In this document: piece by piece, positions 58,501 to 64,000 of the stretch
How the letters are laid out: the number at the start of each line of letters is the position of its first letter
How positions within the stretch are numbered: position 1 is the first letter of the stretch
Assembly: GCA_905116865.2 (NCBI GenBank)
Contig: CAJHNH020001090.1
Location: 248,001-312,000 of the forward strand
Source: Candidula unifasciata
Lineage: Eukaryota > Mollusca > Gastropoda > Stylommatophora > Geomitridae
Length of the DNA: 64,000 bases
Reading direction: 5' to 3'
Position numbers and translations under genes: made by a program
Notes under the pieces: model-generated
What the model saw: only the letters and a program-made list of their open reading frames with translations
Told to the model about the DNA's origin: nothing
Database searches by the model: none

Positions 58501-61500
58501 GGATGAGGTCATTGCGCGTGTGAGCTTGGTGAGTATCGATGGGTGGCTAACTCATCTCTGAGCAAACGAAATGGGTGTCTGAAATCTGCACCAGGAAAGT
58601 TTTTTGTTAATCCAGTTGTCTGTGAAGTTACCACGTTAACAATGATTAGCAACACGACAAAGGCTTTAATGTTCGTGGTTACAGGTATGAGGCATTGAGA
58701 ACACTGCAATATTGGTCCAATGTTTGTGCCATTGAGTATTAACTTGAATGAAACTCTGAAACAAGGTGAAGAATGTACTTAATTGGTTGCACATTGGTGG
58801 AAAATAGCATATGCACAATAATACACATCAAGTGACCAGCCTGGTACTGCTAATGGGAAAATAAAGGGCATAGAACATTAACCGTCTCGCCCTAGGAACA
58901 CTAAAATATGCCATGACCCCGTTGGGATTCCTGAAAGAAAATCCTTTCAAAAAAATTTTAATATTACCCCGGGCACTAATAAATTTGTAAACTGTTTTTA
59001 ATTTTCATTTGTCCAAAACCAATAGATAAATAAAAGGAGTAATCATTGAATTCAAACAGGGTGAAGCACCGTATTGAATACATTCCCAGGGTAGACACAA
59101 ACATTTTGTGTCTATGATGAGACTCATGCTGTAAACCATGACCTCTATGTCAGTGAGGCTTACATGTAACTTTGACCTGATTTTGCTAGTGAAAAAAGCT
59201 AATGGGCTTAGAGGAAACTCCCACCCTTCAAATGTTAATTTTAGTTCATTAATTAGTATCCGCACCTTCTAAATATTTACACAGGCTTGAAGACAGCCAC
59301 TGGCATAAACTGCATCTCATAAACTGGTCACTATAGATAAGTCAGGAAAGTGACATTTAAAGGGAATTGGACTCAGCCCGAAGTTTTAGTTTTGCAGCCT
59401 TATGGGGTGAAAGGGTTAATGCCAATATACAGGGTTCTAGTCTGCTGTCATGACTGCTCTTTTATGTAACTTTGACCTGATTTTGCTAGTGAAAAAAGCT
59501 AATGGGCTTAGAGGAAACTCCCACCCTTCAAATGTTAATTTTAGTTCATTAATTAGTATCCGCACCTTCTAAATATTTACACAGGCTTGAAGACAGCCAC
59601 TGGCATAAACTGCATCTCATAAACTGGTCACTATAGATAAGTCAGGAAAGTGACATTTAAAGGGAATTGGACTCAGCCCGAAGTTTTAGTTTTGCAGCCT
59701 TATGGGGTGAAAGGGTTAATGCCAATATACAGGGTTCTAGTCTGCTGTCATGACTGCTCTTTTATGAGGGTATAAGAAATGAATAACTGACCTAAGATTA
59801 AGGAACCAAATACAAGTGAATAATTGGTCTCCCTGGTATATCAAGGTAACCTGCTGCTAAATTATCTGCATTAAACTGTCATTTTCCAGCAGAGCATAGA
59901 ACCCCAGTCAACTCACACAAAGCAATGTGTATACACCTTTTTGACTTAGGCCTATGTCAACTTATGACTGCCCGCACTTATGTTAACCCATACTTGGCCG
60001 GTCGAGGCAGGCTTTGTAGGCAGACAGTGGATCGAGTCATTGCAAAACTCCACTGTGCGTAGAGTTACCTTCATCCTTGTCCCAGGGCATGCGGGCGTTG
60101 TTACAATGAAAGAGCCGACAGATTTGCCAGCTCTGCTTTAGTTAGATGGATCATGCTGACATTGTTAATGCCATAAGATAGGTAGGACGTTTGGAGGATT
60201 TTTGGAGCAGCACATCGACGACTCTGCCTAGAGTGCAAGAATTGGGGGTTAGATCGGCACAGCCATGCACGAGAAGTCTTGTCAACCGACGTAGGACTGG
60301 GACCATCAACCGCGGGGTGCTGATGTATATGTTAAAAGAAGAATGAGCACCCATGAAGGTGTTAGGAGTGCCGTGAAGATAACCTAAATCATAACTCATA
60401 ACACACACACACACAAAATAGGAAGTAAAGAAAGACAACTACATTAGCAGTGTCAAAAAGTTCCTGCAACTGTGTTCATGTTATGCATTGTTCACTTTTT
60501 TTTGGGGGGTACATTAATGGTATGTGGCATAAATTAAGTTTTTGTTTTTTGTGTGTGCAAATGCTTGTAACCCTTTTGAATAAAAATAGTGTTGAAAAAT
60601 ATATTGTCGACCTATGACCTGTTGGAACAGAAGTCGAGGAGACTCTGTACTTGTTTAGGATTAGTTGAACTTTGCAGCTACAGTTTTTTGCATATGGTAT
60701 TCTTATTATCTGTAAAGAAATAAAGTGCCAGTACTTTGGTTTCAAACTCGTAAACAGTGGTAAATGACTATCAGTGTTTTGTTGATTGACATATTTGGGA
60801 ATCTATGATAATATTTGTCTACGAGCAGGTCTTCTGGTGACAAGGAAGAGAAAAAAGATGCTAAGACAGATGCTGAAGATGGAGAAGCCTCTCCTGGCAT
60901 CACAGATTTAAAGTCTGAGGTTAAAGTAGAAAATCATGAAGATAAAGATTCAGAGAAAGCAGGGTAAACACACTGTAACTGTGAGCTTTACTGGCTGTTT
61001 TTTTCTGTCTGGGGAATCCTTTGTTCTTTCTTTGTGTGTGAGCTTGTGTGCTTTCTTCTTGCTTTATGTTCTTTGTTTCTTTCTTGTTCCATGTTCTTTT
61101 AACCTGGGTTTTACTGTTCTCTTGCAAAGTAAATACAATACTGAGTCTGGTAAACCAGCTGTCTGTTGCTTTGACTAGAATGGGTTATATGGAGGGGACA
61201 TGAACAAAACAGGAGAAGATACTGATGGGAAATCATAGGCAGAAAAAGAAGGACCCAAACAGTTGACCATTCTGGACTCTTGAAACTACATTGGTTTTGC
61301 TGTGTAAATTTTCCATTTCTTGGACATTAACTATGCATATATTGCTATATGTGCAAGTTAGAATTTTGTTGGAATAAATCACAGCAGCCTTTAATTTCTT
61401 GGACATTAACTGTGCATATATTGCTATATGTGCAAGTTATAATTTTGTTGGAATAAATTACAGCAGCCTTTTTGTGGCGACTTACTGTTCTCTTTTCATG

Positions 61501-62897
61501 TACAAATTATTTTCCTCTAGGGGTGTATTGTTCCTGATAAGTTAGCTGTTGTATATTAATTTCTAAAGAAAAGTCAGTGTCATATCAAACCTCCTTTTCA
61601 CTTGTTACAAGATACCTGATGTCACATTAAGCTCTGATAGCTCTTTGTCAGGCTCATTCTTTTCAGTTTTCTTGCAGGTCTCAGTTGCGAAGTGGTCAGA
61701 CTGTTTGCCTCACAGTACATAGTTTATGCTGTGCGCACCGCTCTTGGCAGATGGCAGGTCATTCTGCTGAGAGAGACTGAGCCATAGAGGATATAACTTG
61801 GTGCAATAGAGTCAGTCCTCTCCGCTTTAACTTTAAAGTTCCCCCTGTTTAATAATTTTCACAGGAGACACATACTATTGATTTACTTTAATTCAAAAGG
61901 CTAGTCAGTTAACCCATTACATCAAGACCTGTGTGGAGTGTGACACGATAATGCCTACATCAGGATTCAAACTGGACACTTTGTGGCAGATGCCATAACT
62001 CTTTTACTTGATGCTCCATACTAAGAAATGTGTGTAATCTGTCAGAAAATGTGAAAGAGGATAAAGGTGAATTTATAATTGCAGCTTAACTATATGCTAA
62101 CGTCAATCACTTCTTTTCCTATATAACTGTTGAAAGATTTGTAATCTGCACTAGAGTCCTTCCAAGTTGCTCTCCACTTTCTGGTAAGGCCAGGCACCTG
62201 ATACTCTACTGCAGCACTATTCACCTGGCCACTTATCAGCCTAGCGAGTGACCTGCCGATTATTGCCAGTTGCATTGTATTGATGATCTTTCCATGCTGG
62301 GACTCGGGCATCTGGTCTGTGGTGATCCCCATTTTCACAATTTTGGCCTGTGAATAATTTAGTTGAATAGCCCTGCCCTGCTGGTTTGGTTGCTGTCCAA
62401 ACTGCGTTTTAGATTTAGAAAATATACACAAAGTATTATTTGCCTATGTGATTCTTGTTTACACATTCCTGTTATTGCCACAACTGTGGAATTTATGAAT
62501 TGTGCTTAGATTTACCTTGGATGATCTATGAGTGGATTATGGCATTACATGTTGACTAAGGATCTTTATTTAAACACCAATACTCTACTGTTTTAAGATC
62601 AGCAACCAGAAAGAAACCAGTTGTTATACATGTTTGTTTTTTAGTTGCTATTTTGTGTTTTAATTAATTTAATTTGTCTATCTCTGCCAGGGATGCAAAA
62701 ACAGATGAAAAAGAAGAAGTGAAAACAAGAGATACACCAGAGAAAGACAAGGAGAGGACCAGAGATAGGACACCAGAGAAGAGACGTAGTGATAGAGACA
62801 GGGAGAAAGATAGAAGGCGCAGATCTCATACACCAGAAAAACGTTACAGCAGAAGGTCAAGATCTCCAGATAGGAGAGCCCCACACAGCCGTCAAAG
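43567..62897 (+). CDS. SRRM1: SRRM1 (SRm160) gene, seven coding exons, 3' end outside window
   Basis: SRRM1 is a nuclear splicing coactivator that binds exon-joining complexes and snRNP/SR proteins. The coding exons are 43567-43590, 48869-48958, 50397-50519, 56000-56170, 57892-58013, 60829-60963 and 62691-62897; the introns are 5278, 1438, 5480, 1721, 2815 and 1727 bp. The joined frame is open for 290 codons. It starts MSNAGFFR, carries the PWI domain at about residues 28-130 (P51-W52-I53), then a charged helix, an acidic segment and RS/RE repeats. The domain order and exon junctions match animal SRRM1. The frame leaves exon 7 in phase 2, so more RS-rich exons lie beyond 64000. Confidence 0.93.
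44245..45157. mobile_element. 913-bp foldback element with long inverted arms and 8-bp TSD
   Basis: The left end reads AGCTCTCCTCTGAACTTCTA and the right end, as reverse complement, GGCTCTTCTCCGAACTTCTA. Complementarity continues inwards for more than 400 bp per arm (for example GGGACTCACGAG at 44664 and CTCGTGAGTCCC at 44718, GGCCTGAAATATCC in both arms). The loop is only about 40 bp. Perfect 8-bp duplications GGAATTTT lie at 44237-44244 and 45158-45165. The left arm also contains an internal direct duplication of AACAGGGTCTCAGCGATATG (about 44358 and 44555). No transposase. It lies in SRRM1 intron 1. Confidence 0.85.
45236..45385 (+). mobile_element. SINE-like family A, diverged fragment
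   Basis: TAGTCTGCATACAAATAAGC, GATGTGCGTCTGAACTTCAG and GGACAAACAACCAGAACATC follow the family-A body. The head and tail are gone. It lies in SRRM1 intron 1. Confidence 0.65.
45497..45795 (+). mobile_element. tRNA-derived SINE (family H)
   Basis: The head has the A-box-like TTAGCTTAGTTGATGAG and the B-box-like GTGTTCGAAACC. The body is about 200 bp and the 3' tail is (CTTTAC)n. Flanking TTTTTAAAGG and AATTTAAAGA may be a decayed TSD. It lies in SRRM1 intron 1. Confidence 0.75.
45848..45876. repeat. Poly(C) tract
   Basis: An uninterrupted C run of more than 20 bases is followed by CGCCCCGCCCC. It is potential i-motif / G-quadruplex DNA in SRRM1 intron 1. Confidence 0.9.
45880..48390. other. 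SRRM1 intron 1, unassigned part
   Basis: No exon, RNA gene or named repeat was recognised between the poly(C) tract and the hAT MITE. A T run near 47571-47589 is the only simple repeat of note. Confidence 0.4.
48391..48760. mobile_element. hAT MITE with 8-bp TSD
   Basis: The ends are CAGGGGTGGGCAAACT and, as reverse complement, CAAGGGTGAGCAACCT, classical hAT termini, with GGCCCGCAGGCT just inside. The flanking 8-mers GTATATAG (48383-48390) and GTATATAC (48761-48768) agree at 7 of 8. The 370-bp element has no transposase and ends about 110 bp upstream of SRRM1 exon 2. Confidence 0.87.
48869..48958 (+). CDS. SRRM1: SRRM1 exon 2
   Basis: After the acceptor TTGTCTTTAG, 30 codons read GTTAQQDTRFSDKRKKLLKT then MKFGEGLERK. 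The vertebrate equivalent is GTSAEQDNRFSNKQKKLLKQ. The donor GTAAGT follows. The exon is phase 0 on both sides and forms the first helix of the PWI domain. Confidence 0.96.
49150..49650 (+). mobile_element. LINE C-terminal fragment interrupted by a SINE
   Basis: Left of the SINE the frame reads YSRKILEIP then KKKRNVGVLTDLNI; right of it KEKWLENSIFSQ. Joined, they match the block YRKILRISWTKKRRNTDILK with DLNIKEEWLKNSILS at 26625-26831. It lies in SRRM1 intron 2. Confidence 0.8.
49321..49579 (+). mobile_element. SINE-like family A, full copy with perfect 13-bp TSD
   Basis: Perfect duplications AGATCTGAACATC lie at 49308-49320 and 49580-49592. The 259-bp copy starts CCTGTGTGGGTTCTGGGG and ends in an AAGAAAGAA tail. 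It splits a LINE fragment in SRRM1 intron 2. Confidence 0.93.
50096..50290 (-). mobile_element. SINE-like family A, diverged copy
   Basis: The reverse of the body (GTGCACATCCATTTTACAGG, CAGCCAGATGCACTCCAACT) is clear, while the head region is scrambled. It lies in SRRM1 intron 2 just before exon 3. Confidence 0.65.
50397..50519 (+). CDS. SRRM1: SRRM1 exon 3 (PWI motif)
   Basis: Acceptor TTGCCAG; 41 codons contain VDMTKVNVDSLKPWI, with the signature Pro-Trp-Ile, then GIEDDVVVEFVYNQLEER; donor GTAAGA. It is phase 0 on both sides. A SINE remnant ends about 100 bp upstream of the acceptor. Confidence 0.97.
50520..52950. other. SRRM1 intron 3, left part
   Basis: AT-rich intron without recognised genes. 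From about 52365 to 52515 a loose repeat of about 30 bp (ACATTAAAATAT/TAGAATT) occurs five times. Confidence 0.45.
52959..53750 (-). mobile_element. LINE reverse transcriptase fragment, antisense, in intron 3
   Basis: The minus strand reads SWKRGIVPEAWKKATVIPVQ, TQQTGFRKYRSIEDQITY, NWISQHLRIELPGRTKVQG and LEQGVPQGGVLSPTLFLAYL in order. These are RT blocks before the catalytic box, with frame breaks. PQGGVLSPTLF points to a Jockey/I-like family different from the LINE at 16797-20039. Confidence 0.78.
53751..54124. other. Unassigned intron 3 stretch
   Basis: GC-richer than its surroundings but not matched to any family in this window. Confidence 0.35.
54125..54404. repeat. G22 tract and C25 tract 233 bp apart
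   Basis: Twenty-two G (54125-54146) and twenty-five C (54380-54404) face each other in intron 3 and could pair in RNA or single-stranded DNA. Confidence 0.85.
54405..54460 (-). mobile_element. SINE family D scrap
   Basis: CCACCTGGTACCCAATTAAG and GGCTGGTTCAACCTGGGAGC match the family-D body at 13560-13600. Confidence 0.5.
54480..54840. repeat. Diverged tandem repeat of about 60 bp, TGTGTGTATCT-rich
   Basis: Phrases such as GTCAGTTGGCTTCAGTGTGT and ATTGGCCTGAGTGTGTGATA recur about six times with heavy divergence. Confidence 0.6.
54841..55999. other. SRRM1 intron 3, right part
   Basis: No repeat family or RNA gene was recognised. The normal polypyrimidine/acceptor region ends at exon 4. Confidence 0.4.
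56000..56170 (+). CDS. SRRM1: SRRM1 exon 4 (end of PWI domain)
   Basis: Acceptor TATCTGCAG; 57 codons include MQINLTGFLNGKNARIFLSE and IPNQFLEQKKNEIKQRQ, almost identical to vertebrate SRRM1; donor GTTAGT. If this donor were not used, translation would continue 72 codons into intron 4 and stop inside a SINE remnant. Confidence 0.97.
56278..56420 (-). mobile_element. SINE-like family A, fragment in SRRM1 intron 4
   Basis: GTGTTGCATGCATGCCCATT, GTGCAGATGTTCCTTGCC and AGGCAGATGCAGTCTGACTT are the reverse of the family body. It starts 108 bp after exon 4. Confidence 0.68.
56570..56840 (+). mobile_element. LINE C-terminal fragment
   Basis: Broken frames give QLRWFGYVLQTKDAQNQTTQ, a RVRWEDSIGQSLADE-like block and DEWSEAKK-like sequence, the tail of a LINE ORF2. 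It lies in intron 4. Confidence 0.6.
57503..57712 (+). mobile_element. Internally deleted LINE derivative (5' leader joined to 3' end)
   Basis: 57503-57655 matches the leader of the LINE at 16797-20039 (GGAAGCAAAGAATAG, GGCAACTAAGGGTAGG, ATGAGAAAGTCAAAAAGA against 16829-16970). It then jumps to the last 60 bp of the LINE (GGCGTGAGTTGGTTGGGTGC, CTCCATTG). The roughly 3-kb coding part is absent. It lies in intron 4, about 180 bp before exon 5. Confidence 0.82.
57892..58013 (+). CDS. SRRM1: SRRM1 exon 5 (charged helix)
   Basis: Acceptor TTAAACAG; the frame reads EEQERIKEAVKKKEEQIKEQ then LARERREVEKLEHRSLSPEK; donor GTAGGT. It is a predicted single charged helix following EIKQRQ, as in other SRRM1 proteins. 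The 122-nt exon ends in phase 2. Confidence 0.92.
58233..58485 (+). mobile_element. SINE-like family A, full copy with TSD in intron 5
   Basis: Duplications ATATGAAAATG (58222-58232) and ATGTGAAAATG (58486-58496) bound a 253-bp copy. It starts CCCCGTGTGGGTTCCGGGGC, ends (GAA)n, and lacks the GAATAGACCCACTG stretch near the head. Confidence 0.9.
59165..59766. repeat. Perfect 300-bp tandem duplication
   Basis: 59165-59464 and 59465-59764 are identical by eye over the whole 300-bp unit (for example GGCTTAGAGGAAACTCCCAC at 59206 and 59506). Flanking sequences differ. The unit is AT-rich, non-coding and lies in intron 5. Confidence 0.95.
60000..60390 (+). mobile_element. LINE fragment: RNase H tail and C-terminus
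   Basis: Decayed frames give FILVPGHAGV and NERADRFASSALVRW, then sequence matching the 12370-12592 fragment (GTGCAAGAATTGGGGGTTAG, CCGCGGGGTGCTGATGTATA). It lies in intron 5. Confidence 0.72.
60829..60963 (+). CDS. SRRM1: SRRM1 exon 6 (acidic linker)
   Basis: Acceptor CTACGAGCAG; the frame reads SSGDKEEKKDAKTDAEDGEA then SPGITDLKSEVKVENHEDKD; donor GTAAAC. The phases join exon 5 and exon 7 without a stop. Low-complexity acidic sequence replaces the less conserved linker of vertebrates, so homology rests on position and phase. Confidence 0.87.
61317..61475. repeat. 79-bp tandem duplication
   Basis: Two copies of TTTCTTGGACATTAACTATG ... GAATAAATCACAGCAGCCTT differ at a few bases. They lie in SRRM1 intron 6. 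Confidence 0.92.
61476..62203. other. SRRM1 intron 6, unassigned part
   Basis: No coding signature or repeat family was recognised. Confidence 0.4.
62212..62375. mobile_element. hAT-like MITE (family E), copy 3
   Basis: The ends CAGCACTATTCACCTGGCC and (reverse complement) CAGGGCTATTCAACTAAATT pair. The core GATTATTGCCAGTTGCATTG is shared with copies at 26019 and 30217. The flanking 8-mers CTCTACTG and CCCTGCTG match at 6 of 8. A 113-codon antisense frame here is a by-product. Confidence 0.68.
62691..62897 (+). CDS. SRRM1: SRRM1 exon 7 (start of RS domain)
   Basis: Acceptor TCTCTGCCAG; the frame reads KERTRDRTPEKRRSDRDREK and RRSRSPDRRAPHSRQ; donor GTATGT. RS, RD and TPEK repeats mark the arginine/serine-rich region that recruits other splicing factors and is phosphorylated by SR kinases in known homologues. 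It ends in phase 2. Confidence 0.94.
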
Positions 62898-63061
62898 GTA
62901 TGTCAATCTAATTGTCTTTAAAAAAAAATTACTCCTGTTTGCATCCTTAAAGATTAACACCTATTGACTCAGAGTAAAACTATTTAGATGCAGAAAAAAA
63001 AAACAGGAGCAGATAAGAGATATCCTTTTCAACAGTATAAAACATATTAGGGAACACTGAC

Positions 63062-63450
63062 CATGAGGTGACCTACTGCCCAGTGTTGGAGGGCTGTGAC
63101 CTACTGTCCAGTGTTGGAGGGCTGTGGCCATGAGGTGACCTGCTGTCCAGTGTTGGAGGGCTGTGGCCATGAGGTGACCTACTGTCCAGTGTTGGAGGGC
63201 TGTGGCCATGAGGTGACCTACTGTCCAGTGTTGGAGGGCTGTGACCATGAGGTGACCTACTGTCCAGTGTTGGAGGGCTGTGGCCATGAGTTGACCCACT
63301 GTTCAGTGTTGGAGGGCTGTGGCCATGAGGTGACCTACTGTCCAGTGTTGGAGGGCTGTGACCATGAGGTGACCTACTGTCCAGTGTTGGAGGGCTGTGG
63401 CCATGAGTTGACCTACTGTTCAGTGTTGGAGGGCTGTGGCCATGAAGTAA
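63062..63450. repeat. 39-bp minisatellite, ten copies, in SRRM1 intron 7
   Basis: The unit GTCCAGTGTTGGAGGGCTGT plus GGCCATGAGGTGACCTACT repeats at 39 bp with few variants; the leftmost unit is shortened. Frames are open on both strands because 39 is divisible by three. It lies after the exon 7 donor, so it is not predicted to be in the mRNA. Confidence 0.95.
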
Positions 63451-63566
63451 ATGAACTCATCTCTACAGAAAAAGGTTGACTGCACTATATCCATCTCTTA
63501 GTTTATAAATATGATGTTTCAAAGGCACAATCTCCTGCAAGGTGTGACTCTTATACCACTGTCATC

Positions 63567-63810
63567 CCTGTGTGGATTCTGGGGATCCACTTGGGGGGGG
63601 GGGGGGGGGGGGGATAGACCCACTGCCCAACAAGCATGGGATAAAAATCAGCTAAGTAGGAGTGTTTCCTTCCAAGTCGGGGTGCGTCTGCCTGAGAGGT
63701 GAGGAACCAACAGTATGAGTACAGATAAGTCAAATTTGTAAATATAATGTGTAGACAAAACTCAAGTTAGGTAAAGTCCAGAAGTGGGAGAACAGGTACC
63801 GCTGCCAGAA
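63567..63810 (+). mobile_element. SINE-like family A copy with an internal G tract
   Basis: The head CCTGTGTGGATTCTGGGGAT and body (CAAGTCGGGGTGCGTCTGCC, GAGGAACCAACAGT) are recognisable. About 21 G replace part of the head at 63593-63613. The 3' end is degraded. Confidence 0.75.
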
Positions 63811-64000
63811 AGTCATGAGAACAACCTTTAAATTAAACCATCTGCTGTGTAAATTGAACTTTAGTGTGTTGCTAAAAATTTGAGGTGCATTCACTGACCT
63901 TTGCATCACTGTTAACCCAGTGTATTCCTGCTGTTACTTTAAATCCTTCTGCCATATAGCTTCCATTTTAACTCATCAAAACAGCCTTTGTTAGTAAAGA

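Noticed and set aside
62090..62431. 113-codon antisense frame as a gene
   Set aside because: It coincides with the hAT-like MITE at 62212-62375 and contains its inverted ends.
63096..63479. 127-codon frame of 13-residue units with regular Cys (YCPVLEGCGHEVT)
   Set aside because: It resembles a cysteine-rich repeat protein, but it is a 39-bp intronic minisatellite after the SRRM1 exon 7 donor and is open on both strands.

Overview
This is eukaryotic, intron-rich, transposon-packed DNA from an animal, most likely a lophotrochozoan and probably a gastropod mollusc. That placement is an inference. It rests on a spliced animal SRRM1 orthologue, many APE-type LINE families, several tRNA-derived SINE families, hAT, pogo/Tigger and Tc1 remnants, and long micro- and minisatellites. 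There are no bacterial operons, Shine-Dalgarno sites or CRISPR arrays, and most long reading frames are transposon fragments or satellite translations.

The only clear host gene is SRRM1 (serine/arginine repetitive matrix protein 1, SRm160) on the + strand. Seven coding exons with consistent splice sites and phases lie at 43567-43590, 48869-48958, 50397-50519, 56000-56170, 57892-58013, 60829-60963 and 62691-62897, and the gene runs off the right edge. The first exon is a 24-nt coding stub ending in AGFFR. Exons 2-4 encode the N-terminal PWI nucleic-acid-binding domain. Exons 5-7 encode a charged helix, an acidic linker and the start of the RS-rich tail. Its introns hold a 913-bp foldback element, hAT MITEs, SINEs, LINE pieces, a perfect 300-bp tandem duplication and minisatellites.

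Left of SRRM1 (1-43.4 kb) the window is nested mobile DNA. At 3.3-10.25 kb an antisense LINE can be followed piecewise through a Tigger deletion derivative (3644-4908), a tRNA-SINE (5153-5388), a roughly 3.3-kb unexplained insert that includes a 1.6-kb 8-mer array (7183-8797), a SINE-like element (9219-9441) and another tRNA-SINE (9754-10077). Target-site duplications (TSDs) or TA sites mark all of these except the 3.3-kb insert. At 11062-11257 lies a hAT MITE that resembles the SPIN family. At 16797-20039 a near full-length LINE (endonuclease plus reverse transcriptase, 14-bp TSD) sits inside a SINE. Further LINE fragments lie at 0.55-1.3, 1.9-2.2, 12.4-13.1, 26.3-27.9, 32.0-33.5, 36.3-38.1, 39.3-40.5 and 42.5-43.4 kb. 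A possible processed retrocopy with a poly(A) tail lies at 21.2-21.5 kb and a catalytically gutted Tc1 transposase at 22.2-23.0 kb.

The most distinctive material is a family of about 250-290-bp SINE-like elements without an obvious tRNA head. At least fourteen copies occur here, in both orientations, with (GAA)n tails and several clean TSDs. A resident LINE has the same kind of tail. An internally deleted LINE derivative that keeps only the two LINE ends lies at 57503-57712. Family names and distant homologies were recognised by eye and memory; no database search was run.
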